From Undibacterium piscinae (GTDB taxonomy: Bacteria; Pseudomonadota; Gammaproteobacteria; Burkholderiales; Burkholderiaceae_D), in contig CP051152.1 in NCBI GenBank assembly GCA_003970805.2, positions 1,054,001 to 1,118,000 of the forward strand: a DNA stretch of 64,000 bases. Reading direction: 5' to 3'. Shown here in pieces: positions 47,272 to 56,203 of this stretch; the stretch's first letter is position 1; each line of letters opens with the position of its first letter. A program made the position numbers and the translations under genes. The notes under the pieces were generated by a model, which saw only the letters and a list, made by a program, of their open reading frames with translations, did not search any database and was not told the DNA's origin.

Positions 47272-48497
47272 TCAGCTACCTGCAAGCGAGCGACGCTTGC
47301 ATCCCCCTGCAACATCAACCGGCTCTGCTGCTAAGCTATGCGCACAGCCAGGATGTCAGCAGCGCCAGTATCATGGATGGCGTAACACCGGTCCCGACCA
47401 ACCGGCAAGAGCATGAAACGGCGCATAGCCCCTTGATGCAAGCCGGTGCCAGCCTGTCGCCCGGCCCTGTCGCCGGCGATAAGCTCAGCCCTACCCAGTA
47501 CATGCACATGCTGCGTAACCTGATACGTGCGCTAGACAGTCGCGACACCAGCTTCCTGCTAGGTCAGCAGATGCTACCCGGGCATTACGGTGACGTCAGC
47601 CATGCGCTGTTGCAGGCGGGAAATTTGCGGCAGGCCTTGCAGATTCTGGCACGCTACCAGAGCAAGCTTTGCCCGCTATTGCAGCCACGCTTCAGGGAAG
47701 AAGGCGGTATCGCGGTACTTTACTGGACCGATAGTTTTGGCGCGCCCAGCCTTTTGCCGTTTTTAGTCGAAATGCATATGGCGGCAGTGACCGGCATGTG
47801 CCGCTGGCTGAGCGGGGAACGGCTGCCATGGCGCTTTTGCTTCAATCGTGGCAAAGCCCCTCACAGCGAACAACATCAGGTGCATTTAGGCAGCGATTTA
47901 CGCTTTAATTGCCATCTAGATGGCATGCTGATCGCGTCCGAATGGCTAGATAAACCCTGGCCGCGCGGCAATTCCATGGCCGCCTCACTGATCTTGCAAA
48001 CCCTGGAGCGCGACGCACTTGAGACTCCCATGCTCGCAAGCCTGCCAGGCACGCTGTATGACTACCTGCTTGTCAATATCCGTAAGGCGCCCACTCTCGA
48101 TGCCTGTGCGCAAGCCTTTGGGATAAGCCCGGCCACCATGAAGCGTCATCTGGCACGCCACGGAAGCCATTTTCAGGCCGAACTCGATCTGGTACGCACC
48201 CACGTTGCGCTCTACCTGTTTCAGACACTAGGCTACGACAACGATGCGGTGGCACAGCACCTCGGCTTTCATGATGCCAACAACTTCCGGCGCTCGTTCA
48301 AACGCTGGACCGGGCAAACCCCAAGCCTGATGCGCGGCGGCTTACTGGCCGCCGAATCCATAATTGACCTTCACTTTCCAAAATCCGGGAGCCAGCGCTT
48401 CTACTTGCACCCGCTCTTCAAACGGTATCCAAGGCACATCATGGAACACCACAGTGAGTATCAGATTGCGTTCATGCAGTACCTGATTGTGTTTTAA
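47268..48497 (+). CDS. AraC-family regulator with arabinose_bd-type domain, 3' end fused into kup antisense
   Basis: 410 residues from the GTG at 47268, which overlaps the preceding TGA (GTGA). The N-terminal half resembles the PF12625-type sensing domain ([20 protein letters not shown]). The C-terminal part has the two helix-turn-helix motifs, [20 protein letters not shown] and [20 protein letters not shown], followed by [13 protein letters not shown], where the family usually ends. The remaining roughly 50 residues are encoded antisense to the kup 3' end and look unnatural, so the native stop has been lost in a rearrangement. DNA binding is probably unaffected. Target genes are unknown. Confidence 0.85.
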   Translation: MISYLQASDACIPLQHQPALLLSYAHSQDVSSASIMDGVTPVPTNRQEHETAHSPLMQAGASLSPGPVAGDKLSPTQYMHMLRNLIRALDSRDTSFLLGQQMLPGHYGDVSHALLQAGNLRQALQILARYQSKLCPLLQPRFREEGGIAVLYWTDSFGAPSLLPFLVEMHMAAVTGMCRWLSGERLPWRFCFNRGKAPHSEQHQVHLGSDLRFNCHLDGMLIASEWLDKPWPRGNSMAASLILQTLERDALETPMLASLPGTLYDYLLVNIRKAPTLDACAQAFGISPATMKRHLARHGSHFQAELDLVRTHVALYLFQTLGYDNDAVAQHLGFHDANNFRRSFKRWTGQTPSLMRGGLLAAESIIDLHFPKSGSQRFYLHPLFKRYPRHIMEHHSEYQIAFMQYLIVF

Positions 48498-49988
48498 GTT
48501 ATGCATCAGGGCTTGCGGTACCGTATCTGGATTAGCCACTGCATACACTGCAGTACGGGAAGCGCGCGCTATGCTGTCACCCGACAAGGCAGTAATAAAC
48601 GGTAACAATTCCGGATCATGCTGACGTATGCTATTGATCAGCAACTCACGTCCGCGGCGCCAGGTCGCCATCACCAAAAAGATCACGCCACCCATCGCCA
48701 ATGGAAACCAGCCACCCTGAAAGAACTTTAGCGAACAAGACACCACCAACAAGATATCGAGCGTCAGAAATACGCAGGTAGAAGCCAATGCCACCGCCAA
48801 AGGAAACTTCCAACTATTGCGCACCACGAAGAAGGTCAATATCGTGGTGATCAGCATGGTCACCGTCACCGCGATCCCGTATGCCGCTGCCATCGCTGAC
48901 GAGCTACCAAAACCCACCACCGCCAACAACACACCGGCCAGCAAGATCCAATTCACGCCAGGCATGTAAATCTGTCCCATTTCCTTGGCTGAAGTGAAGT
49001 TCACTTGCATACGCGGTAGTAGACCCAATTGCATGGCCTGCTTGGTCATGGAATAAGCCCCCGAAATCACCGCCTGCGAGGCGATCACCGCAGCGAAGGT
49101 CGCCAGCACCACGGCAGGAATCAATAAACTAGCCGGAAACAAGCGAAAGAATGGATTCTCTATGGCACCGGGATCACGCATCAACAAGGCGCCCTGCCCC
49201 ATATAATTAAGCGCTAAGGAAGGCAACACCAAGCCCATCCAGGCAATTTGTATAGGGCGTTTTCCAAAGTGGCCCATATCGGCATACAGCGCTTCGGCCC
49301 CGGTAAACGCCAGCACGATCGCGCCGCCCACCACAAACACATGCCAGCCCTGCGCACTCAGAAAACGAATCGCATTGAGCGGATTTAATGCCGTTAAAAT
49401 AGCCGGTTGCTGGATAATTTCGTTAAGCCCGGAGACTGCCAACACGCCAAACCACAGCACGATTACCGGTCCAAAGAGTTTTCCTACCACCGAAGTTCCG
49501 TAACGCTGCATCGCGAACAAGGCGATCAAAACTGTCAGCGCGATTGGTACTACATAGGCTTTAAAACTGAGCGAGATCATTTCCAGACCTTCGACCGCAC
49601 CGAGTACCGTCACCGCGGGGGTAATGATGCTGTCGCCGTAAAACAAAGCGGCCCCAAACACACCGGTCAGCAACAAGATCACGCGCCGCTGGCCGCTAGT
49701 ACCAGCCGCCTTGGCGGCCAAAGCCGTGAGCGCCATGATACCGCCTTCACCACGATTATCTGCACGTAAAATCAGTAAGACATATTTGAGAGTGACCACC
49801 ATCATCAGTCCCCAGAAGATCACCGAGACGGCACCGATCAGATGCGCGGCATCCAGCGGCACGCCGGTAGTAGGGCTAAACACTTCTTTCATCGTGTACA
49901 AGGGGCTAGTGCCGATGTCGCCATACACCACGCCCAGCGCACCCAGAGTGAGTGCGGCGACGCTTTCGCGACTAGAATGATTACTCAT
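48342..49988 (-). CDS. kup: Low-affinity potassium transporter Kup, C-terminally truncated
   Basis: 548 residues. Twelve membrane helices and the family signatures are present: [20 protein letters not shown] at the N-terminus, [22 protein letters not shown] and [12 protein letters not shown]. Kup imports K+ with protons. Related proteins are about 620 residues; this one stops after [12 protein letters not shown], losing about 75 residues of the cytosolic C-terminal domain, at the junction with the araC gene. Transport may survive, because the membrane part is complete. An orphan KdpD/KdpE pair lies 8 kb away, beyond the NAD island. Confidence 0.92.
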   Translation of the reverse strand: MSNHSSRESVAALTLGALGVVYGDIGTSPLYTMKEVFSPTTGVPLDAAHLIGAVSVIFWGLMMVVTLKYVLLILRADNRGEGGIMALTALAAKAAGTSGQRRVILLLTGVFGAALFYGDSIITPAVTVLGAVEGLEMISLSFKAYVVPIALTVLIALFAMQRYGTSVVGKLFGPVIVLWFGVLAVSGLNEIIQQPAILTALNPLNAIRFLSAQGWHVFVVGGAIVLAFTGAEALYADMGHFGKRPIQIAWMGLVLPSLALNYMGQGALLMRDPGAIENPFFRLFPASLLIPAVVLATFAAVIASQAVISGAYSMTKQAMQLGLLPRMQVNFTSAKEMGQIYMPGVNWILLAGVLLAVVGFGSSSAMAAAYGIAVTVTMLITTILTFFVVRNSWKFPLAVALASTCVFLTLDILLVVSCSLKFFQGGWFPLAMGGVIFLVMATWRRGRELLINSIRQHDPELLPFITALSGDSIARASRTAVYAVANPDTVPQALMHNLKHNQVLHERNLILTVVFHDVPWIPFEERVQVEALAPGFWKVKVNYGFGGQ

Positions 49989-50103
49989 GAATTTCCAAAA
50001 AAGTAGGACAGGTCACCACTATCGGACTAAGCGTATAAGGAAAGCATAAGGAAAAATATAGGCAGTAACAATTCTTCTGAATTTGAGACTACTAATATCC
50101 CCA

Positions 50104-50121
50104 CTTAATATAGTCGTAAAC
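50104..50121 (+). repeat. Left 18-bp inverted repeat of the NAD island
   Basis: CTTAATATAGTCGTAAAC, the exact reverse complement of 56839-56856. The pair encloses all five genes of the island and none of the flanking genes. Confidence 0.85.
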
Positions 50122-50191
50122 TGATTATTAAAGTCGTTATCTCAACTATCAGTAATTTATCTTAAAATCGATAACTTATTTAAACAAAAGC

Positions 50192-50224
50192 AAAAAAGCC
50201 CAATTTTTCTATTGGGCTTTTTTT
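50192..50224 (-). terminator. Intrinsic terminator of the 697-residue protein gene
   Basis: Symmetrical AAAAAAGCCCAA (50192-50203) and TTGGGCTTTTTT, so it has a T-tract on both strands. On the minus strand it follows the stop codon at 50306 by about 80 bases. Confidence 0.85.
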
Positions 50225-50305
50225 AATCAAATTGACCTAAACTTTTGATGCGCAGCGAAAATTGCCTCCACCATCTTGATCAATTTTTAATGCGCGTCAA
50301 CACTG

Positions 50306-52399
50306 TTACGTCTGTGCGATGGTTCCATCTCCATACTGTCCTACCGCGGGATCCAAATTTTCGGGTGAATGAAGAATCGTGGGCCCTCGGGAGCACGCCT
50401 GTCGCGTCAGGTATTCGGTCAAACCTTCTTTTTGAATCGCGGGAGGAATCATCCCACCAACCTCCAATAGCAACTCTTCCGTCGCTCTGACAATCCAGTC
50501 CACGGTGCGGCATTTTGGGGACACGATCTGAATGTTCTGCGAGTCAGTTTGATCAAAAAAACCATGCTGCAGTTTGTGCCGCACGTAAGAAAGCGCAGTA
50601 ATGCCAGGAATGGTGCGTTTTTCCAAATACGCTTGATTCCCGCTGTCATCATAGCGCACGACGTTGTCCGGGAACTCGTATCCCTCGTCTTCTAGAAGAG
50701 CCTCGCTAACGATATTGGGCAACAGTGGCCTAGCGTCTTCGTGAGCGACTTCAAATAAGAGAATTTTCTTGAGCTTCTTCAATTCTTTCTGTTCTTCTGT
50801 GTCTGTTTTTTTGACGGCAATACTCGGAAAGTACCCGCGGATAAAATCATTGGATTTTTCCATGAGGTCATCTCTGCTCATCTTTGGGTGTTTTTGAATA
50901 AACCTGTCGTCCATGTCCATCATCTTCCATGCATGGTTAAGGTCGTGAATCAGAAATTCAAGTGGAGACTGCCAAAATTCATCGACGTACACAGGATCTG
51001 GTGATATCCCTATAAAATATAGTGGGGTGCCTCGGATTTTCATGAGGTCAGTCGCGGAAATATTATCAAAAGTCGGAATGATGATCACTTCGGGAATTCG
51101 GGACATCAACTCCTCGTACCGGTACCAGTATTTCTTTTGGAAATGGGTGCTCAGATTTTTCTCAATACGGCATGCCACATCAAAAAAGCTTACTGCTTCG
51201 AACACGATACGTAACGTCGGTGCGTAAGGACACATCGCGCCGTTCTGTATTGTAATGTGGTGGAGTTTGTGTACTAACTGCTCGCGCATTGAGGCAAGTG
51301 CTAAATTGCCGCAGCACTTCTCGTCCATCGCTGGAAGCATCATCTGACTACGAATGTAGTCGACTACAGGCAACAACTCTGGAATCGACGTATTCAGACT
51401 GTCATTATTCTTTGCAAACCGCTCCCGCAAAGCACCGTAAACATCCACTGGATTTTTTACCGAACTCCGTATCCATTCATGGTGGGAAACCCCTTGCGTT
51501 TTGGAAAAATTTTTCGCCATGAGTGAAGCAGCGATCTGTTTGTGGTGACCGAAGGCAAAGGTCCCTTCTTTCGCATTAGGCGTCGTAATTACGCTCGCCG
51601 GAAGCCACCTTCCCTTGACATTTTCGGTATCTGAAATTTCGACGAGAAATCCAACCGTGTCAACAATGTGGCGCGGATCTGATGGAACAGCGATGTCTTT
51701 TAGGTGGTCGCGATATCCGTGCGAAATGGTTCTATCCATATGGATTCGAGCTTCTTTTCCCACTTCGCTCCGGACAAAATAGTATTTACGGCCGTCGGCG
51801 TCTGATATGCCAAATTCTGGCGTTTCCGATCCAAACACTTTACTCCCCGTTACCCGAAGTGCCGCAAAAATATTTCCCGGGATGCCAAAATCGTTTTGTT
51901 CGTCGTCATCCCGAAGCAGTCCGCCAGGCAAAGCTATGCCTTCAGGGAAAAAAGTACGATCCAACGTTAGAAATTCCCGCCCGCTCTGACCGTCGCGTAT
52001 CACTAGTACGTCGACAGTCTTACGAACCATGACGCCATGATTAATTCGCTCCTGTGCGTGGATTTTTAGCTTAGGATCGGACAATAACGCATTCACTACT
52101 GGGGATTGGCGATCCACGTTCAAATATTGACTAAGACATTCTTCGATAGCATTCTTGCGCATGGGATCACGGAGGCGATGGAACCAATAAATCATGTACA
52201 AGAGCGACTCCACATAGAGACCCGCCGGATTGCTGCTGGCAGAGAGAGTGATCGAGTATTGATTCAGTACTTCGAATACCATGTTGACCACTGCATCGGG
52301 AAGCGTGACTGAGAACGCAGACGAAATATCGTCGATGACGCCCGGGAATTCTTTGTTGTATCCAAACCCGAGGTCCGGCGCAGGCGCGTTAAATACCAT
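50306..52399 (-). CDS. Large unrecognised protein with a Nudix-like region and an HDxxH motif
   Basis: 697 residues, soluble, no signal peptide or membrane helix. I do not recognise the full-length family. Residues about 125-270 resemble a Nudix fold of the ADP-ribose type: VDVLVIRDGQSGREFLTLDR, ALPGGLLRDDDE, AALRVTGSKVFG and SDPRHIVDTVGFLVEI. The catalytic REXXEE glutamates of the Nudix box are replaced, so hydrolysis is unlikely and ligand sensing is possible. The C-terminal half is helical with SPLEFLIHDLNHAWKMM (H485, D486, H489) and LLFEVAHEDARPLLP, which could bind metal. The ATG is supported by AGGGAAA upstream. It lies beside an NrtR regulator and NAD enzymes within the inverted-repeat-bounded island. 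Confidence 0.8.
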   Translation of the reverse strand: MVFNAPAPDLGFGYNKEFPGVIDDISSAFSVTLPDAVVNMVFEVLNQYSITLSASSNPAGLYVESLLYMIYWFHRLRDPMRKNAIEECLSQYLNVDRQSPVVNALLSDPKLKIHAQERINHGVMVRKTVDVLVIRDGQSGREFLTLDRTFFPEGIALPGGLLRDDDEQNDFGIPGNIFAALRVTGSKVFGSETPEFGISDADGRKYYFVRSEVGKEARIHMDRTISHGYRDHLKDIAVPSDPRHIVDTVGFLVEISDTENVKGRWLPASVITTPNAKEGTFAFGHHKQIAASLMAKNFSKTQGVSHHEWIRSSVKNPVDVYGALRERFAKNNDSLNTSIPELLPVVDYIRSQMMLPAMDEKCCGNLALASMREQLVHKLHHITIQNGAMCPYAPTLRIVFEAVSFFDVACRIEKNLSTHFQKKYWYRYEELMSRIPEVIIIPTFDNISATDLMKIRGTPLYFIGISPDPVYVDEFWQSPLEFLIHDLNHAWKMMDMDDRFIQKHPKMSRDDLMEKSNDFIRGYFPSIAVKKTDTEEQKELKKLKKILLFEVAHEDARPLLPNIVSEALLEDEGYEFPDNVVRYDDSGNQAYLEKRTIPGITALSYVRHKLQHGFFDQTDSQNIQIVSPKCRTVDWIVRATEELLLEVGGMIPPAIQKEGLTEYLTRQACSRGPTILHSPENLDPAVGQYGDGTIAQT

Positions 52400-52731
52400 A
52401 ATGTTTCCCTTAAAATTTTTCTGACAATTAGGTGCTCATGCGTAAATCAACATCCCAGAAAAATATAGGCCTTCTGGCATGACTCTGTAAAAAATCACAG
52501 CGGAGAACTTGATACCCTAGAAATATGAAACGTCAAAATTGAATGAGTATAACAACACATAACGATGACTTACTGACTTCCCCGATCACGCTATATTCAG
52601 CTGCGGTTTTGCGGACATTGTCAAGTTGAAGCGAGCTAAAATTTATAAGAAACTGAATACTGAAAACGGTATGTCACGACGCCATTTTCAGCTTTTTTGC
52701 TCGCTTTCGCATCGTAAATCCGACCGTTATT
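52400..52731 (-). promoter_or_regulatory. Spacer with a possible promoter for the 697-residue protein
   Basis: 332 AT-rich bases. On the minus strand, TTGACG (52536-52531) and TATCAA (52514-52509) with a 16-base spacer are a weak sigma-70 candidate. A plus-strand hairpin with a T-run (CTGAAAA at 52670, TTTTCAG at 52685) has no obvious transcript to end. Confidence 0.3.
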
Positions 52732-53397
52732 TCACAAGCCTCGCTCCAACAGTTGCAACTGCTGTTTGAAGTGTGCCTTAAGGCGATACAGTTGTGCCGG
52801 ACGATGCGCACCCGCCGATTCGAATTGGCCCTCTATGACTTCCAGCATGTCCATTTCGGCGATTTTTCTGCGAAAACTCACCTTGTTAATTAACTCACCC
52901 ATCAAGATTTCATAGACGCGCTGGAGCTGCGGCAATGTAAACGTCTCTCCAACCAGATAGCACGGTAATGACGAATACTGGCTCTTGCTACGCAAACGCG
53001 ATACCGCTGTTTCCAAAATTAGGCGATGATCAAATGGCAAAGAGATTGGTCGATCAACACTAAGCAATTTCACATCAGGATGGGCGGCGCGATCAATTAC
53101 ATCGAAGGAAACCAGAGCGTAGTGCGCTATCGATACCGACCATCCACGTGGATCTCGCGCTGGACCGGAAAAAGTAGCCAACTGCTCCAGATAGGGAACG
53201 TCGATTCCGGTCTTTTCTGTTAATACGCGTAATGCGGCCGCTCGAACATCCGTATCTTCTTCAATATGAATAAAGCCACCTGGGAGCGCTGCAACGCCTT
53301 TAAACGGTTCTCGATCACGCTTTAAAAGCGCCACTTTCAGTCCGCCTTCGTGCAATGTAAGTAAGACCATATCGACCGTACAAATAACATGAGTCAT
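52732..53397 (-). CDS. nrtR: NrtR-type Nudix-related transcriptional regulator of NAD metabolism
   Basis: 221 residues from the ATG at 53397, chosen because GGAG lies 6 bases upstream; an ATG 12 bases earlier is possible. The N-terminal Nudix-like domain (VDMVLLTLHEGGLKVALLKR, AALPGGFIHIEEDTDVRAAA, then RVLTEKTGIDVPYLEQ) has a degenerate Nudix box, and SGPARDPRGWSVSIAHYALV follows as in ADP-ribose-binding members. The C-terminal winged helix is LPQLQRVYEILMGELINKVS. NrtR family proteins repress NAD-synthesis genes and release DNA on binding ADP-ribose-type ligands. It is divergent from the Prs-like/NAMPT-like operon, with a palindrome over that operon's promoter between them. Confidence 0.9.
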   Translation of the reverse strand: MTHVICTVDMVLLTLHEGGLKVALLKRDREPFKGVAALPGGFIHIEEDTDVRAAALRVLTEKTGIDVPYLEQLATFSGPARDPRGWSVSIAHYALVSFDVIDRAAHPDVKLLSVDRPISLPFDHRLILETAVSRLRSKSQYSSLPCYLVGETFTLPQLQRVYEILMGELINKVSFRRKIAEMDMLEVIEGQFESAGAHRPAQLYRLKAHFKQQLQLLERGL

Positions 53398-53513
53398 TTG
53401 AAACTCCATTCTTTTTGCATTTTTTTACGTCCAAGCGTCAAATTATTCGGACATTCAATTTACGATTAACCCACATAGATACCCGCTAATTAGGTTTTTA
53501 AGTAATATAACAT

Positions 53514-53548
53514 ACTTAGTTGCACAATTAAACTAAGTCACTTATAAT
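53514..53548 (+). promoter_or_regulatory. Promoter of the prs-like/nadV-like operon with overlapping palindromic operator
   Basis: TTGCAC (53520-53525) and TATAAT (53543-53548) are separated by 17 bases, a near-consensus sigma-70 promoter. The palindrome ACTTAGTT (53514-53521), 9 bases, AACTAAGT (53531-53538) covers the -35 and spacer. A second one, TAAGTA (53499-53504) with TACTTA (53513-53518), overlaps it. The position suits repression, most likely by the adjacent NrtR. Confidence 0.7.
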
Positions 53549-53656
53549 AAATTTAGCGCAAGGAAAAAAGATTGTATTGAAAAGTAAATTATCCCTTCTG
53601 ACCGCTGTTACGCAAAAATGAATTCGCTCTGATCACAGTAAAAAAAGGATGACCCG

Positions 53657-54523
53657 ATGGCAAACTTCGATACAGTTAATAGTCGCTATTTCTTACCTAA
53701 GGCTCAACAGGAGGGTGAGCTGTTTAAGCAGTTTACATTCGGTAGTGGTGAAAATCATCTGCAAATTTTAGCGCCCAGCAACAAGCATGTTGAAATCATG
53801 TTTCGCTACAGAGGTGATCAATCGATAATTCAACTTTTACTCTTGACCGATGCATTGCGCCGCCAAGGTGCGAATGAAATTGATTTATACATCCCGTATT
53901 TTCCTGGCGCTAGACAAGACCGTGTATGCAATCAGGGCGAGCCGCTGTCGGCCAAGGTCTATGCCGATTTAATTAATCAACAGCAGTATCACAAGGTGTA
54001 TCTATTTGATCCGCACAGCGATGTCGTGGTTGCTTTGCTCAATAACGCGCAAGTCATTAAGAACCATCAATTTATTAAAGACGTTGTTAATGAAATTGAC
54101 AGGGATCTGATTTTAATTTCACCAGATGCCGGATCGAATAAAAAAATCTTTGAATTGTCTAGTCAACTCGGTGGACTACCGGTAGTGAGAGCCGACAAAT
54201 TACGCGATGTAAGCAATGGCGCGATCATCGGCACAGAGGTTTTCTGTGAAGATCTAAGTGGAAAAACAGCGATGATTGTCGATGATATTTGTGCCGGTGG
54301 CCGCACCTTTATCGAGTTGGCAAAGAAGCTCAAAGCTAAAAATTGTGAAAAAATAATCTTGGTAGTCTCGCACTATGAAGGAAGTGCCCAGGAAATTAAA
54401 TTGCAAGAAAGCGGGATTGATGCGGTGTACACCACCAACAGTTTGCAAGACTTGGTCGCAACTAAATTTTTAAACGTGAAAAACATTTGGCAATTTATGC
54501 CAGCTCAAGGAGAAAGCAAATGA
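53657..54523 (+). CDS. Prs-like phosphoribosyl/ADP-ribosyl pyrophosphate synthetase
   Basis: 288 residues, shorter than housekeeping Prs (about 315). It keeps the ATP-loop motif ARQDR with R86-Q87-D88-R89 in YFPGARQDRVCNQGEPLSAK, and the acidic ribose-5-phosphate loop begins D209-D210. That loop reads DDICAGGRTF instead of the usual DDxxDTGGT. The DLH-type motif of Prs is replaced by FDPHSDVVVALL. Family knowledge: Prs transfers pyrophosphate from ATP to ribose 5-phosphate, and in phage NARP1 systems a Prs relative (Adps) pyrophosphorylates ADP-ribose instead. The altered loop and the coupling to a NAMPT-like enzyme make either possible. AGG at 53646 supports the start. It overlaps the next gene by ATGA. 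Confidence 0.85.
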   Translation: MANFDTVNSRYFLPKAQQEGELFKQFTFGSGENHLQILAPSNKHVEIMFRYRGDQSIIQLLLLTDALRRQGANEIDLYIPYFPGARQDRVCNQGEPLSAKVYADLINQQQYHKVYLFDPHSDVVVALLNNAQVIKNHQFIKDVVNEIDRDLILISPDAGSNKKIFELSSQLGGLPVVRADKLRDVSNGAIIGTEVFCEDLSGKTAMIVDDICAGGRTFIELAKKLKAKNCEKIILVVSHYEGSAQEIKLQESGIDAVYTTNSLQDLVATKFLNVKNIWQFMPAQGESK

Positions 54524-55989
54524 ATTTAAATCCCGCTACCGCAATTGATGGCTACAAAGTTGATCATCGCCGTCAATATCCCGACAATACCGAAGTCGTG
54601 TTTAGTAATCTAACCGCCAGAACAACGCGCCGCGAATACACAAGTAACCTCGTTTTTTTTGGACTACAGTATTTTATAAAAAGCTTCCTAATAAAGAGCT
54701 GGGAAGAAGATTTTTTCCAACAACCAAAAGAGGAAGTGATTCGTCGATTTTCACGTCGTATCAATAATTATTTAGGTCCAAACAATGTCGGCACTCAGCA
54801 CATAGAAGATCTTCATGATCTGGGCTATTTGCCTATAAAAATTATGGCATTACCTGAGGGCTCGGTTTATCCATTAAGAGTTCCATGTTTGGTTATTTTC
54901 AATACAGACGAGCGTTTTTTCTGGCTCACTAATTACCTCGAGACTATTCTATCCACCAATGTATGGGGCATGTGCACCAGTGCCACCACAGCACATGAGT
55001 ACAAGAAAATTCTCACAGCTTTTGCGCTAGAAACCGATGGTAGTATTGATTTTGTAAATTGGCAGGGACATGACTTTAGTTTTCGCGGCATGTTTGGCGC
55101 TGAAGCTGCGGCGATGAGCGGTGCTGCGCACTTATTAAGTTTTACCGGAACAGACACCATTCCCGCCATCGACTTTCTGGAAGATTTTTATGGCGCCAAT
55201 AGTGACCTGGAACTGGTCGGTGGTAGTGTCGCAGCGACTGAGCATTCCGTTATGTGTGCGGGTGGTATGGATAATGAGCTAGAAACCTTTCGCCGTTTAA
55301 TCCAAGACATCTATCCGGCCGGCATCGTCAGTATTGTGTCGGACTCTTGGGATTTCTGGCAGGTTATGACTGACTTTACCGTCAAACTTAAAGCGCAAAT
55401 TTTGGCGCGGGATGGCAAAGTGGTATTTCGCCCTGACACTGGCTGCCCGGTAAAAATGATTTGTGGAGATGCAGATGCACTGGTCGGATCGCCTGAATAC
55501 AAGGGCGCGATAGAATGCCTGTGGGATGTGTTTGGTGGTAGCAAAAGCATGCAAGGGTATAAACTTCTCGACCCGCATGTTGGTTTAATCTATGGTGACT
55601 CCATCACGATTGAACGTGCGACAGCGATTTGTACCGGACTAAAAGCCAAAGGATTTGCGTCAACCAATGTAGTGTTTGGGATTGGAAGTTACACCTATCA
55701 ATATGTCACTCGTGACACAGATGGTTTCGCCGTGAAAGCGACGTTTGCCAAAATTGCAGGTGAAAATCGTGAAATTTTTAAAGCACCAAAAACGGGTGAC
55801 GGCACCAAAAATTCGGCCAAAGGTTTGGTGGCTGTCTACAAAGATAAGCAAGGTGAATTTTATCTAAAGGATCAAGTTAGCTGGACTGAAGTCAATAATT
55901 GCGAATTTGTTTCAGTGTTTGAAAATGGCAAGCTACTCAACGAAGTGACTCTCGCAGATGTCAGAGCAAGATTAGCATCGACAATTTAA
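54520..55989 (+). CDS. nadV: NAMPT/NadV-like nicotinamide phosphoribosyl- or ADP-ribosyl-transferase
   Basis: 489 residues from the ATG at 54520, with GGAG ahead of it. The first step of NAD salvage joins nicotinamide to PRPP to make NMN; the NARP1 variant (Namat) uses ADP-ribose pyrophosphate and gives NAD+ directly. Seen here: SFRGMFGAEAAAMSGAAHLL and FTGTDT, the catalytic histidine as H242 in AATEHSVMCAGG, VSDSWDFWQV, and FRPDTGCPV with R304 and D306 matching human NAMPT R311 and D313. Cys309 is unusual: this position is normally Asp or Asn. The gene is translationally coupled to the Prs-like gene, so the product of one is probably the substrate of the other. Confidence 0.88.
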   Translation: MNLNPATAIDGYKVDHRRQYPDNTEVVFSNLTARTTRREYTSNLVFFGLQYFIKSFLIKSWEEDFFQQPKEEVIRRFSRRINNYLGPNNVGTQHIEDLHDLGYLPIKIMALPEGSVYPLRVPCLVIFNTDERFFWLTNYLETILSTNVWGMCTSATTAHEYKKILTAFALETDGSIDFVNWQGHDFSFRGMFGAEAAAMSGAAHLLSFTGTDTIPAIDFLEDFYGANSDLELVGGSVAATEHSVMCAGGMDNELETFRRLIQDIYPAGIVSIVSDSWDFWQVMTDFTVKLKAQILARDGKVVFRPDTGCPVKMICGDADALVGSPEYKGAIECLWDVFGGSKSMQGYKLLDPHVGLIYGDSITIERATAICTGLKAKGFASTNVVFGIGSYTYQYVTRDTDGFAVKATFAKIAGENREIFKAPKTGDGTKNSAKGLVAVYKDKQGEFYLKDQVSWTEVNNCEFVSVFENGKLLNEVTLADVRARLASTI

Positions 55990-56203
55990 TCATGGCATAA
56001 CAGCGTTCTCACAAACATTCCATTGTTCGGGCAGCCATACATCTTCCAGACAAACAAAAATAGTGTGAGACAGCATTGGCTACAAAGTAGCAAATGGTTC
56101 TTTCAAGGGAATGAAACAAAATTTTCCATGGCTAATTTTCGTAAAAAATTTCGTAACCAATTGAAAATCGCCATGTTTATGATGACAAGGAATTTACCCT
56201 AAA

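Larger units (their letters stand above)
49989..50305. other. kup upstream region with left island end and terminator
   Basis: 317 bases. It holds an 11-bp direct repeat TAAGCGTATAA at 50028-50038 (second copy 56882-56892), the left 18-bp inverted repeat (50104-50121), a degenerate inner copy ATTAAAGTCGTT (50127-50138) and the terminator at 50192-50224. It also includes the 5' leader of kup. Confidence 0.6.

Noticed and set aside
52670..52698. Plus-strand terminator in the spacer between nrtR and the 697-residue protein gene
   Set aside because: A hairpin plus T-run exists but no plus-strand transcript precedes it; not listed as a confident terminator.
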